Assembly: GCA_037625715.1 (NCBI GenBank)
Contig: JASJHQ010000082.1
Coordinates: 1-25,882, forward strand
Origin: JABAYQ01 sp018608925
Lineage (GTDB): Bacteria > Bacteroidota > Bacteroidia > Flavobacteriales > UBA7312
DNA length: 25,882 nucleotides
Direction: 5' to 3'
The notes below the pieces were generated by a model. The model ran no database searches. It was given only the letters and a program-made list of their open reading frames with translations, and was not told the DNA's origin. Below are positions 17,684 through 24,991 of this stretch, piece by piece (the stretch's first letter is position 1; each line of letters starts with the position of its first letter). The position numbers and the translations under genes are program-made.

Positions 17684-18970
17684 ATGATTTACATTATAAT
17701 GCTTGTCGTATTTGTTTTAGGATATGTAGCCATCGCTCTAGAACACCCAATTAAAGTGGATAAAGCAGCTTCCGCATTAATTATAGGAGCTCTAGGATGG
17801 GCACTTTTTGCTTTTAGCGGAATGGAAGCTCACTATATTAGCGAAGAGCTTAAGCACCACCTTGTCGATATAGCAGAAATATTATTCTTCCTTTTAGGAG
17901 CAATGACTATTGTAGAATTAATTGACGTTCACGAAGGGTTCACTGTTATTACCGACAAAATTGCTACTAGACACCGTGTAAAATTAATGTGGATATTATG
18001 CATTATCACTTTCTTCTTCTCAGCAGTTTTAGACAATCTAACAACCTCGATTGTAATGGCAGCTCTAATATCTAAACTAATCAAAGACAAAAACGACCTT
18101 TGGATGTTTGCTGGTATGATTATTATTTCTGCAAACGCAGGTGGGGCATGGTCCCCTATTGGCGATGTAACTACTATCATGCTATGGATAGGTGGTCAGG
18201 TTACAGCAGCAAGCATTATAAAAGCAATTATAATTCCTTCCATTGTTTGTTTAATTGTTCCTCTAACTTATATAAGTTTTAAGATGAAAGGAGAATTAGC
18301 TCCACTATCAATTGAAGAAAATAAAGGGAATACTTTTAAAGTACCTAGTTCGGAAAGAAACTTAGTATTTATATTAGGAGTTGCAGGTCTTTTATTTGTA
18401 CCGGTATTTAAAACAGTAACACATTTACCTCCTTACTTAGGTATTTTATTTAGCTTAGGAGTTCTTTGGTTAGTAACCGAACTATTACACGCTAAAAAAA
18501 GCTCTGAAATAAAATCTAAACTTTCTGTTATTGCAGTAATAAAAAAAGTAGATGTAGCTACCATATTCTTTTTCATGGGTATCTTACTTGCGGTTGCAAG
18601 TTTACAAAGTATGGGTCACTTAAAAGATTTAGCTTTAATTTTAAACGACACTTTTAACGGAAATATTTACGCTATTAACATCATAATAGGTCTTTTATCA
18701 TCTATTTTAGACAACGTTCCATTAGTTGCAGGAGCAATGGGAATGTATGAAGTTTCAGAAGTAGGTTTATTTGCTGTTGACGGAAAATTCTGGCAGTTTT
18801 TAGCTTACTGTGCAGGAACGGGAGGTAGCGTTTTAATTATCGGTTCTGCTGCAGGTGTTGCTGTTATGGGAATTCTAAAAGTGGACTTTATTTGGTACGT
18901 TAAAAAAATAAGTATTTTAGCTTTAATGGGCTATTTAGCTGGTGCAGCAACTTATATCTTAATGCAATAA
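17684..18970 (+). CDS. nhaD: Na+/H+ antiporter NhaD
   Basis: Inner-membrane antiporter that expels Na+ in exchange for H+, common in marine and halophilic bacteria. The 428-residue product is almost entirely hydrophobic, with 10-12 probable helices. Family signatures are MEAHYISEELKHHLVDIAEI with FFLLGAMTIVELIDVHEGF, the DNLTTSIVMAALISKL motif, SANAGGAWSPIGDVTTIMLW, the second repeat ILDNVPLVAGAMGMY, and FLAYCAGTGGSVLIIGSAAGVAVMG. The two inverted DN-containing repeats (DNLTTS and DNVPLV) are the expected ion-binding pair of the ion transporter superfamily. It follows the MscS-like gene closely, and a 37-bp gap separates it from the TolQ-like gene. I see no Na+-responsive element in the sequence. 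Confidence 0.92.
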   Translation: MIYIIMLVVFVLGYVAIALEHPIKVDKAASALIIGALGWALFAFSGMEAHYISEELKHHLVDIAEILFFLLGAMTIVELIDVHEGFTVITDKIATRHRVKLMWILCIITFFFSAVLDNLTTSIVMAALISKLIKDKNDLWMFAGMIIISANAGGAWSPIGDVTTIMLWIGGQVTAASIIKAIIIPSIVCLIVPLTYISFKMKGELAPLSIEENKGNTFKVPSSERNLVFILGVAGLLFVPVFKTVTHLPPYLGILFSLGVLWLVTELLHAKKSSEIKSKLSVIAVIKKVDVATIFFFMGILLAVASLQSMGHLKDLALILNDTFNGNIYAINIIIGLLSSILDNVPLVAGAMGMYEVSEVGLFAVDGKFWQFLAYCAGTGGSVLIIGSAAGVAVMGILKVDFIWYVKKISILALMGYLAGAATYILMQ

Positions 18971-19007
18971 TATTTTATCCGATTCGTTTCAATTTAAACT
19001 AATTAAT

Positions 19008-19721
19008 ATGACTCCATTATTTGCTCAAATTAATCTAACAAGCGATACCTTATCAACACTTTCGCAAGATGATATTGTAATAGAAGAGAAAACGCTGTCT
19101 ATTCTAGAATTAGTTTCTAGTGGTGGAGCTGGTGGAAACATAATAATGATTACACTAGCAATCCTTTCTATCATATCTGTTTATCTTTTAATCGAACGTT
19201 TTAGCGCATTAAAAAAAGCTAGCAAAGAAGAGCCTGTTTTTCTTAACAGCATTAAAAACTATGTTCAGGATAAAGACATAAAAGCAGCTAAAACACTGTG
19301 TAAAAATAGCAATACCCCAATTTCAAGAATGCTTGAAAAAGGAATTGACAGAATAGATAAGCCAGTAGCTGATATTTTTGCATCGATCGAAAATCAAGGT
19401 AAATTAGAAGTGTATCAATTGGAAAATAATTTAGCAAACTTAGCTACCATTTCTGGGGCTGCTCCTATGATAGGTTTTTTAGGAACTGTAATTGGAATGA
19501 TTGTTGCTTTTCACGAAATGGCAAGTGCTGGAGGAAACATTGATGTAGAGCTTTTATCAAAAGGAATATATACTGCAATGGTAACTACCGTTGCAGGACT
19601 GGTAGTAGGAATTATCGCTTATATAGCATATAACGTATTGGTTACTAAAGTAGAAAAAGTAGTATTCTTGTTAGAAGCTACCACTACAGAATTCATGGAT
19701 TTATTACACAATAACAAATAA
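19008..19721 (+). CDS. MotA/TolQ/ExbB family proton channel protein
   Basis: Inner-membrane stator-type protein that, with the ExbD/TolR partner, uses proton flow to energise the downstream TonB-like protein. The 237-residue product has a short N-terminal segment, a first membrane helix at about 45-63 (IIMITLAILSIISVYLLIERF), a cytoplasmic loop containing DIFASIENQGKLEVYQLENN, and two further helices. These are SGAAPMIGFLGTVIGMIVAF near 150-168 and VTTVAGLVVGIIAYIAYNVLV near 190-212, which carry the ExbB/TolQ motif. The stop directly abuts the exbD-like start (0-bp gap), and four genes run to folC with overlaps of at most 1 bp. It could serve either a TonB or a Tol system; the TonB-like gene third in the run favours TonB. 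Confidence 0.9.
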   Translation: MTPLFAQINLTSDTLSTLSQDDIVIEEKTLSILELVSSGGAGGNIIMITLAILSIISVYLLIERFSALKKASKEEPVFLNSIKNYVQDKDIKAAKTLCKNSNTPISRMLEKGIDRIDKPVADIFASIENQGKLEVYQLENNLANLATISGAAPMIGFLGTVIGMIVAFHEMASAGGNIDVELLSKGIYTAMVTTVAGLVVGIIAYIAYNVLVTKVEKVVFLLEATTTEFMDLLHNNK

Positions 19722-20114
19722 ATGAGTTTAAGAAGTAAAAATAAAGTAAGTGCAACTTTTAATATGTCGTCAATGACTGACATTGTCTTTCTATTGCTTA
19801 TTTTCTTTATGCTTACTTCTACCCTAGTTAGTCCCAATGCTTTAAAATTACTACTGCCTAATAGTAAGTCTAAAACCCTAGAGAAACAAACTATCTCGGT
19901 TTCTATCACACCAGAAATAGACTACTACATTGGAGACGTTCAATTTCCTTTCGAATCTCTAGAATCAGAATTGATTTCTAGGCTTGCACAAGAGGTAGAT
20001 CCTGCAATAATTCTTCATGCAGACAAAAGCGTAGATATAGAGTATGCTGTAAAAGTGATGGATATTGCCTATCGAAATAAATTCAAAGTAGTATTAGCTA
20101 CCAACCCTAAATAA
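19722..20114 (+). CDS. ExbD/TolR family biopolymer transport protein
   Basis: Partner of the preceding proton-channel protein. At 130 residues it has the normal ExbD form: a short cytoplasmic N-terminus, one membrane helix (MTDIVFLLLIFFMLTSTLV, about 18-36) starting with the conserved essential Asp (D20), and a periplasmic domain. The periplasmic domain contains ALKLLLPNSKSKTLE, VSITPEIDYYIGD and PAIILHADKSVDIEYAVKVMDIAY. The DKSV segment and the following helix are typical. The stop shares a base with the next start (TAATG), which implies translational coupling with the TonB-like gene. Confidence 0.93.
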   Translation: MSLRSKNKVSATFNMSSMTDIVFLLLIFFMLTSTLVSPNALKLLLPNSKSKTLEKQTISVSITPEIDYYIGDVQFPFESLESELISRLAQEVDPAIILHADKSVDIEYAVKVMDIAYRNKFKVVLATNPK

Positions 20115-20869
20115 TGGCAAAAAACAAAGGCAAAAAGAAAGCATTAATGGGAACTATAATGTTTCACTTACTGCTATTGCTATGCTTTATTTTTATGGGA
20201 TTAAAATATCAAAATCCGCCTCCTGCTGAAGAAGGTATTGCTATCAATTTTGGTTTTGATGACTTCGGAAGTGGAGATACAGAACCAAGTATTTCTGAGC
20301 CAACAGAAACAAAAGTAGTACCTGTTGAAAGCACCGACGATATTAGCACTCAAGATGTGGAAGAGGTTTCTGTGGTAAAAGAAAAACCAAAAGAAACTAC
20401 CATCAAGCCTACAGAAACCACTGAAGTAACAGAGGATAAAAAGGAAGAAAAAGTAGTTAATACTAAAGCATTATATCCTGGTAAAAAAGAAAACAATAGT
20501 ACAAGTCAAGGAGTAAGTAGTGGAGATGGAAACCAAGGAAGTGAAAACGGCAATCCTGATGCTAATAGCTATACTGGTGGCGGAAATGGCTATGACGGAA
20601 TTGCTTTTAACCTAGGCGGAAGAACCATTAGTGAGGTTAAGAAACCAATTTATGACAGTCAAGCACAAGGTAAAGTAGTAGTTACCATACGTGTAAATCA
20701 AAACGGAAAAGTAATTAGCGCAAATCCTGGCGCTAAAGGGTCAACTACAACAAACGCATACTTATACTCAAAAGCCAAGGAGGCTGCTTTAAAAACAACC
20801 TTTAAGCCTAAGGCTGATGCTCCTAAGGTTCAGATAGGAACTATCATTTACCATTTTAAATTAAACTAA
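20114..20869 (+). CDS. TonB-like energy transducer
   Basis: The 251-residue protein links the ExbB/ExbD motor to outer-membrane receptors. It has a basic N-terminus (AKNKGKKKALMG), one membrane helix at about 13-30 (TIMFHLLLLLCFIFMGL), a long acidic and Thr/Lys/Glu-rich periplasmic spacer (about 45-150), a Gly/Asn-rich stretch (GNQGSENGNPDANSYTGGG) and a compact TonB C-terminal domain. That domain runs YDSQAQGKVVVTIRVNQNGK ... YLYSKAKEAALKTTFKPKADAPKVQIGTIIYHF, shown with a gap and split across its two ends. The spacer is Pro-poor compared with E. coli TonB, as is usual for Bacteroidota. It overlaps both neighbours by one base (TAATG at each end), so folC is coupled to it. Confidence 0.88.
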   Translation: MAKNKGKKKALMGTIMFHLLLLLCFIFMGLKYQNPPPAEEGIAINFGFDDFGSGDTEPSISEPTETKVVPVESTDDISTQDVEEVSVVKEKPKETTIKPTETTEVTEDKKEEKVVNTKALYPGKKENNSTSQGVSSGDGNQGSENGNPDANSYTGGGNGYDGIAFNLGGRTISEVKKPIYDSQAQGKVVVTIRVNQNGKVISANPGAKGSTTTNAYLYSKAKEAALKTTFKPKADAPKVQIGTIIYHFKLN

Positions 20870-22080
20870 TGAATTACCAACAGACCGTAGATTGGCTATT
20901 TAGCCAACTGCCTATGTATCAAAACCAAGGTAAAGCAGCCTATAAAGCCGATATCGGTAATATTGTAGAAGCTTGCAAAAAGCTAGACCAACCTCAACTT
21001 AAATTCCCTTCTGTTCATATAGCCGGAACTAACGGAAAAGGATCTAGTTCTCACATGCTGGCATCGATACTACAGAATGCAGGATATAAAGTGGGACTAT
21101 ACACCTCCCCTCACCTAAAAGACTTTAGAGAAAGAATTCGTGTAAACGGACAAATGATTTCACAAACCGATGTCATTGCATTTGTAAGTCAAAACAAATC
21201 TTTGTTTAGTGATTTAGGGGCTTCCTTTTTTGAAATGACAGTTGCTATGTCATTCGATTATTTTGCCAAACAAAAGGTTGATATAGCAATTATAGAAACT
21301 GGCTTAGGCGGAAGATTAGACAGCACTAACATTATAAATCCCCTGGTTTCTGTTATTACCAACATTAGCATGGACCATTCCAATTTATTAGGAAATACCA
21401 TTGAGGAAATCGCTAAAGAAAAAGCAGGTATAATAAAAAACAACACACCAGTAATTATTGGCAGAAAACAAGAAGAGATTCATTATATCTTCGAAAAAAT
21501 TTCTAGCACAAATAACGCAGAACTTACAATGGCAAAAAGTTATTCTTACAACTGCGATTTAAAAGGAAATTACCAAAAAGAAAACATAAATACATCTGTT
21601 GAAACCATAATCCAATTAAAAAAATTAGATTGGAATGTCTCAGAAAAAAATATAATCTTAGGATTAAAAAATGTAGTTGCAAACACTCAATTAAAAGGGA
21701 GGTGGCAAATACTAAAATCAGACCCTCTTGTTATATGTGATACTGGCCATAACATAGAAGGCATTAAACAAATCGTAGAGCAATTAAAATCTATAAATTA
21801 CCAAAAGCTTCACTTTGTTATTGGCTTTGTAGAAGACAAAAATATAGAGGACATCTTAGATTTACTTCCAACAGAAAGAGTAGACTATTATTTCTGCCAA
21901 CCCAAAATACAAAGAGCATTAAAAATAGAAAAACTAACATCTATCGCTAAAAAGAAAGGAATTACAGGCCTAATTTTTAAAAATGTTAAACAAGCTTATG
22001 AGCAAGCAATTAACAATGCCAACACTAAAGATCTGGTCTTTATTGGCGGTAGTACATTCGTAGTTGCAGAAATTTTATAA
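20869..22080 (+). CDS. folC: Bifunctional folylpolyglutamate synthase/dihydrofolate synthase
   Basis: Cytoplasmic ATP-dependent ligase that adds glutamate to dihydropteroate and to folates. The 403-residue product shows the N-terminal helix motif QTVDWLFSQLPMYQNQGKAAY, the P-loop HIAGTNGKGSSSHMLASIL (GTNGKGSS at 53-60) and the FolC signature VGLYTSPHLKDFRERIRVNG. It also has DIAIIETGLGGRLDSTN, SVITNISMDHSNLLG, EIAKEKAGIIK, and the C-terminal CDTGHNIEGIKQI and FIGGSTFVVAE. All are normal for the family. It is the last gene of the tolQ-exbD-tonB-folC run, an arrangement common in Flavobacteriia, and has no terminator of its own before the tRNA promoter. Confidence 0.95.
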   Translation: MNYQQTVDWLFSQLPMYQNQGKAAYKADIGNIVEACKKLDQPQLKFPSVHIAGTNGKGSSSHMLASILQNAGYKVGLYTSPHLKDFRERIRVNGQMISQTDVIAFVSQNKSLFSDLGASFFEMTVAMSFDYFAKQKVDIAIIETGLGGRLDSTNIINPLVSVITNISMDHSNLLGNTIEEIAKEKAGIIKNNTPVIIGRKQEEIHYIFEKISSTNNAELTMAKSYSYNCDLKGNYQKENINTSVETIIQLKKLDWNVSEKNIILGLKNVVANTQLKGRWQILKSDPLVICDTGHNIEGIKQIVEQLKSINYQKLHFVIGFVEDKNIEDILDLLPTERVDYYFCQPKIQRALKIEKLTSIAKKKGITGLIFKNVKQAYEQAINNANTKDLVFIGGSTFVVAEIL

Positions 22081-22095
22081 TTTATTAAGGAATGT

Positions 22096-22125
22096 TTGTA
22101 GATGTAGTAAAATCAATTATATTTG
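22096..22125 (+). promoter_or_regulatory. Promoter of tRNA-Val
   Basis: TTG at 22096-22098, a 19-bp spacer and TATATTTG at 22118-22125 fit the Bacteroidota consensus TTG-N19-21-TAnnTTTG exactly. The tRNA begins 13 bp after the -7 element, leaving a short 5' leader to be trimmed. Confidence 0.8.
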
Positions 22126-22137
22126 CAACCCAATATT

Positions 22138-22215
22138 GGGCGATTAACTCAGTTGGTTCAGAGTGCCTCCCTTACAAGGAGGAAGTCGGGGGTTCGAGTC
22201 CCTCATTGCCCACCA
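22138..22215 (+). tRNA. tRNA-Val (anticodon UAC), CCA encoded
   Basis: The sequence folds as a complete cloverleaf. The acceptor GGGCGAT pairs with ATTGCCC, the D stem ACTC with GAGT, the anticodon stem CCTCC with GGAGG around the loop CTTACAA (anticodon TAC), and the T stem GGGGG with CCCTC around TTCGAGT. Discriminator A and an encoded CCA follow. The last bases lie inside the att repeat of the integrated element, and integration has left the tRNA intact. The antisense strand carries the end of the recombinase reading frame. Confidence 0.97.
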
Positions 22216-23791
22216 AAGCGGAATTCATCTCATTTTGAGACAGAGTTCCGCTTTTTTTATTCTCATAAAGCCCTGTGGTTCTTTTAGTTAGCTCAAATAA
22301 TAAATGTGTTTCAGGAGTTCGAACTCGATCATTTTCCTTATTATAAGTCGCTCCCTTGGGAAACACAAATTGTTGAAGTTCATGTTTTTGATCATATGAC
22401 ATATCTAACCATGAAGAAGATAGATTTTTCGATACTTTTATCGCTTCATTAGTGACCATTTCAAGGTTCGAACTGCCGTTTTGCCCAAAGTCTATTTTTT
22501 GCTCAATTTCAGCCATCTCATCACTAAATTTTTGAGTGTATTTTTGGTATAAGTCTTGACCTATTTCACCTATCGCAAATCGCTCTTCTAATTTCTCAAG
22601 CTGAGTCTTTGCCTTTTTCTTTTGAGTGGTCAATTGCTTCAAATCAAAGTCTTTATTGGAATGGTATTTACTAAAAGCATAAGTCACTAACTGTTTAAAT
22701 GGTTTTTCTAATCCATCTCTAAGCTCATAGTTTTTTAGATGCTCGGCAAATGTGTTATTAAGCTTATTAGCGTTAACGTTTAACTTTGTTCCTTTACTTC
22801 TCGACTTATAATACCATATTCCCTTTTTCTTAACAAGATAGCCTGTTAGTGGATCACCTGTCTTTTCACACTTCATAAATACCTTTAATGGTATAAATTC
22901 AAGATTGGTATTCTTTGATTGTGAACGGTGATTATTAGTCATTAGGTCATTTATTTTCAACCAATCTTTTTCGCTTATAAGCTTGGGGTGTTTACCCTCT
23001 ATCACCTCACCTGGAACAAGTTTGTTGATGATTTTACCGCAGTAAAAAGGATTAGAGAATATATTATTCAATCTCTTGTGCTTAATATTCATTCCCGCTC
23101 TTTGTAGCTTAGTTGCAATATCAATGTTTCTCTTGCCTTGTAATTTCCACATAAAGGCTCTTTTTATCAGCCTTCCTTCATTATTAATATACAAGTGTTG
23201 AACATTACTTTTCTTACCCTTATTATCATTGCTATAGCCTTTTGGTAGTTTTGATAGCCAATAACCTTCTCTTAGTCTTTCTTTCATGCCCGTTACTGAT
23301 TTGTCTTTTCTTAGTTCATTATCAAACTGCGAGAACATATAGTATAGGTTTTGTTGAAAGCTACCTGAGGGTGAAAGAGGATCTACCTCTTGGGTTGCCG
23401 ATAGAGTCTTCACTCCATTTTTGAGTAATTGCTGACTAATGTAGGCTCCATTGGCTCCTGTTCTTGAAAAGCGGTCATAAGAGTATACTATTATGGTATC
23501 TATATCCTTATTGTGTTTAACATAGGATAACATACGCTGGAACTCTTTTCGCTCATCACTCTTAGCAGACTCAAAGGTGCCACCAAAATATTCCAGAACA
23601 ATAAGCCCTTTCTTTTTAGCAAATTCTTGACAATACTTTTTTTGAGTTTGTAGCGAAGCGTTATTCTCGGCTTGTTCTTTTGTTGATACTCTTGTATAAA
23701 TAACCGCTTTATTGGAATTAGTGTGATTATCTTTTGAGTAGTTATTTGCTAACTTTTGGAAATAGGGGTTAATTTTCTTCATCTTGTTCAT
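22172..23791 (-). CDS. Large serine recombinase (site-specific integrase) whose 3' end runs through attL into the tRNA gene
   Basis: The 539-residue protein probably integrates and excises the element. The resolvase-type catalytic domain begins with AVIYTRVSTKEQ (nucleophile S36), followed by TIIVYSYDRFSRTG and SPSGSFQQNLYYMFSQFDNE. The recombinase domain (LPKGYSNDNKGKK ... NPFYCGKI, about 175-255) follows, then the zinc-ribbon region, a coiled coil near 390-440 and a basic C-terminal part. The ribbon looks degenerate: only C308 remains, and the usual later Cys pair is S/T in YYKSRSKGTKLN. Residues 512-527 are encoded by the att repeat and 528-539 (GNEGLEPPTSSL) by the antisense strand of tRNA-Val, with TAA at the anticodon loop. 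The start overlaps the preceding 64-residue gene by 23 bp; M4 (23782) is an alternative start. Confidence 0.93.
   Translation of the reverse strand: MNKMKKINPYFQKLANNYSKDNHTNSNKAVIYTRVSTKEQAENNASLQTQKKYCQEFAKKKGLIVLEYFGGTFESAKSDERKEFQRMLSYVKHNKDIDTIIVYSYDRFSRTGANGAYISQQLLKNGVKTLSATQEVDPLSPSGSFQQNLYYMFSQFDNELRKDKSVTGMKERLREGYWLSKLPKGYSNDNKGKKSNVQHLYINNEGRLIKRAFMWKLQGKRNIDIATKLQRAGMNIKHKRLNNIFSNPFYCGKIINKLVPGEVIEGKHPKLISEKDWLKINDLMTNNHRSQSKNTNLEFIPLKVFMKCEKTGDPLTGYLVKKKGIWYYKSRSKGTKLNVNANKLNNTFAEHLKNYELRDGLEKPFKQLVTYAFSKYHSNKDFDLKQLTTQKKKAKTQLEKLEERFAIGEIGQDLYQKYTQKFSDEMAEIEQKIDFGQNGSSNLEMVTNEAIKVSKNLSSSWLDMSYDQKHELQQFVFPKGATYNKENDRVRTPETHLLFELTKRTTGLYENKKSGTLSQNEMNSALVGNEGLEPPTSSL
22210..22258. 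repeat. attL, 49-bp direct repeat (left copy)
   Basis: Identical to 25671-25719. It contains the tRNA 3' end (CCACCA) and the whole terminator hairpin. Similarity extends 8 bp further left with two mismatches (22202 against 25663), into the T stem and acceptor stem, as if the element carries a slightly decayed copy of the tRNA 3' end. Confidence 0.9.
22215..22258 (+). terminator. Intrinsic terminator of tRNA-Val (attL copy)
   Basis: AAAGCGGAA (22215-22223) pairs with TTCCGCTTT (22246-22254). An inner helix, TCTCA with TGAGA, encloses a TTT loop, giving an almost fully paired 40-base hairpin that runs into seven Ts. The first stem base is the last A of the tRNA CCA. Confidence 0.9.
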
Positions 23792-23963
23792 TGTTTAGAT
23801 TAATACTTTCATGGGTGATGATATACTCTACAATGAGATTTGAGAAAATAGCTAGTTCATCAATAATGTAACGACATTGCTCTTTAGTTAACTGCTCACC
23901 CTTTTCATTTTTTTGTTTGCTTAGTGATAGCACCAAGTCTTTCTTTATTTGATTAAAACTCAC
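23769..23963 (-). CDS. Small protein of unknown function, coupled to the recombinase
   Basis: I do not recognise this 64-residue protein. It begins at a GTG; an in-frame TAA lies 3 bp upstream of that codon and no ATG follows, so GTG at 23963 is the only full-length choice. The sequence is charged and probably helical throughout (FNQIKKDLVLSLSKQKNEKG, then EQLTKEQCRYIIDELAIFSN), with an acidic tail NNEQDEEN. No signal peptide or membrane helix is seen. Its end overlaps the recombinase start by 23 bp, which suggests translational coupling and a related job. A recombination directionality factor or other recombinase partner is a reasonable guess but unproven. The start codon is the last triplet of a 6-bp-stem hairpin, so initiation may be controlled. 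Confidence 0.65.
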   Translation of the reverse strand: MSFNQIKKDLVLSLSKQKNEKGEQLTKEQCRYIIDELAIFSNLIVEYIITHESINLNNEQDEEN

Positions 23964-23978
23964 AACTTATACGTTGTG
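23961..23978 (-). promoter_or_regulatory. Inverted repeat covering the GTG start of the 64-residue gene
   Basis: CACAAC and GTTGTG form a perfect 6-bp dyad around a 6-nt loop; in the mRNA the GUG start codon is the 3' end of the stem. It could be an operator or a translation-damping hairpin. Confidence 0.4.
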
Positions 23979-24038
23979 CATCGCCTTTGATGTATTCAAT
24001 AGACTTACTGTGTAACCTTTAATCCGATGTGTTCGGTA

Positions 24039-24956
24039 TTATAGTTTTACTTTCTTGACCTTTTCATAATGGCTTATTCTACCATCAACTGTTTTGATTT
24101 CAATATCAGCGTATTCACCTTTATTAATAAGTTCAAGCAATCTTGATTCGACCTTTACTTTTTTCATGCTCTTAATTTCCATTAAAAAGGGCTCAGATTT
24201 ACCATCAAAGCGAACAGTAATGGACTTAAGCTCATGGAAATTGTGTCTAATAGCCTTTAATATTTCATGTTCTTTTTCACTAATGAGATTACTGACATTA
24301 GACTCAAATGAGTCCTCACCATGTACTAAGAAGTTAGACATGATATTAGATAGCGAGATATTAACATGACTTAATTTGAAAAATTCGGGTAGAATATTTC
24401 TCAAACCAGTCTCGTTAAAGTCTTGCATTATGTTAACGCTCATTGGAATAACTTTTACAGGTGCCGATTTATAAAATTGTAATATGGTACTCTCACCAAA
24501 TTGCAAGACATTCAACATAATAGCTTCTATATAAAACAGCTCACCAATAACCTTATCAATAGCTTCTTCATTAAAATCCTCCAAGCCTTCTAACTTGCCT
24601 TTACTTTTTGTTTTGACATAATCTTTTTTTTCTATCGTTGAGGATAGATCATCCCGATTTAATAGATTCTTAAAAAGTTCCTTTTGACATTCTTTGATTT
24701 GATCATATGTAAATCCAAATGATCTTAATTCTTTAATAATACTAAGCCAGACATAGTCTACATAGCTTAGTTTTTTATGCCCGCCTTTACCCACATTGTG
24801 TTTAATATCAATCAGTCCATAACGCTCCCAATTAGTAAAGTCAGAATACACAACATCAACCTGAGTCTTAGAAAACACCCTCTCACGAATAACTTCTAAT
24901 TTATTATCCTTTGGATTAAAATTGTTCTTAAAATCTTTGATGTTGAGTTTATACAT
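24039..24956 (-). CDS. MerR-like regulator with a long uncharacterised C-terminal region
   Basis: The 305-residue protein has a MerR-type winged helix-turn-helix at about 28-100. A recognition-helix-like segment VDVVYSDFTNWERYGLI is followed by a wing and the second helix pair, GGHKKLSYVDYVWLSIIKEL then RSFGFTYDQIKE, closely resembling the R-x-Y...D...L-x-x-I...R-x-x-G-F-x-x-x-x-I pattern of the family. Residues ~110-305 are not recognised. They include a hydrophobic helical part (ELFYIEAIMLNVLQFGESTI) and two Lys-rich beta-hairpin segments (SITVRFDGKSEPFLMEIK and ADIEIKTVDGRISHYEKV), possibly a duplicated unit. No cysteine cluster for metal sensing is seen; its few Cys include the one in ECQKELF. 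It is first in the leftward set before the 64-residue gene (75-bp gap), and its start lies 4 bp after a perfect -7 element. It probably controls the promoter pair beside it. Confidence 0.8.
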   Translation of the reverse strand: MYKLNIKDFKNNFNPKDNKLEVIRERVFSKTQVDVVYSDFTNWERYGLIDIKHNVGKGGHKKLSYVDYVWLSIIKELRSFGFTYDQIKECQKELFKNLLNRDDLSSTIEKKDYVKTKSKGKLEGLEDFNEEAIDKVIGELFYIEAIMLNVLQFGESTILQFYKSAPVKVIPMSVNIMQDFNETGLRNILPEFFKLSHVNISLSNIMSNFLVHGEDSFESNVSNLISEKEHEILKAIRHNFHELKSITVRFDGKSEPFLMEIKSMKKVKVESRLLELINKGEYADIEIKTVDGRISHYEKVKKVKL

Positions 24957-24960
24957 ATCA

Positions 24961-24991
24961 CAAAACTAAATAAAACTTTGTAATGTTGCAA
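24961..24991 (-). promoter_or_regulatory. Leftward promoter of the MerR-like gene
   Basis: On the minus strand, TTG (24991-24989), a 20-bp spacer and TAGTTTTG (24968-24961) match TTG-N19-21-TAnnTTTG exactly. The ATG at 24956 is only 4 nt beyond the -7 element, so the mRNA is probably leaderless. It overlaps the rightward promoter by 14 bp. Confidence 0.75.

Noticed and set aside
22172..22215. Treating the GLEPPTSSL tail as a true protein domain
   Set aside because: It is the antisense translation of tRNA-Val and no evidence of a domain; its presence is reported as a consequence of integration.
23242..23424. Rightward open frame inside the recombinase gene
   Set aside because: It is antisense to the conserved catalytic domain of the recombinase and shows no independent features.
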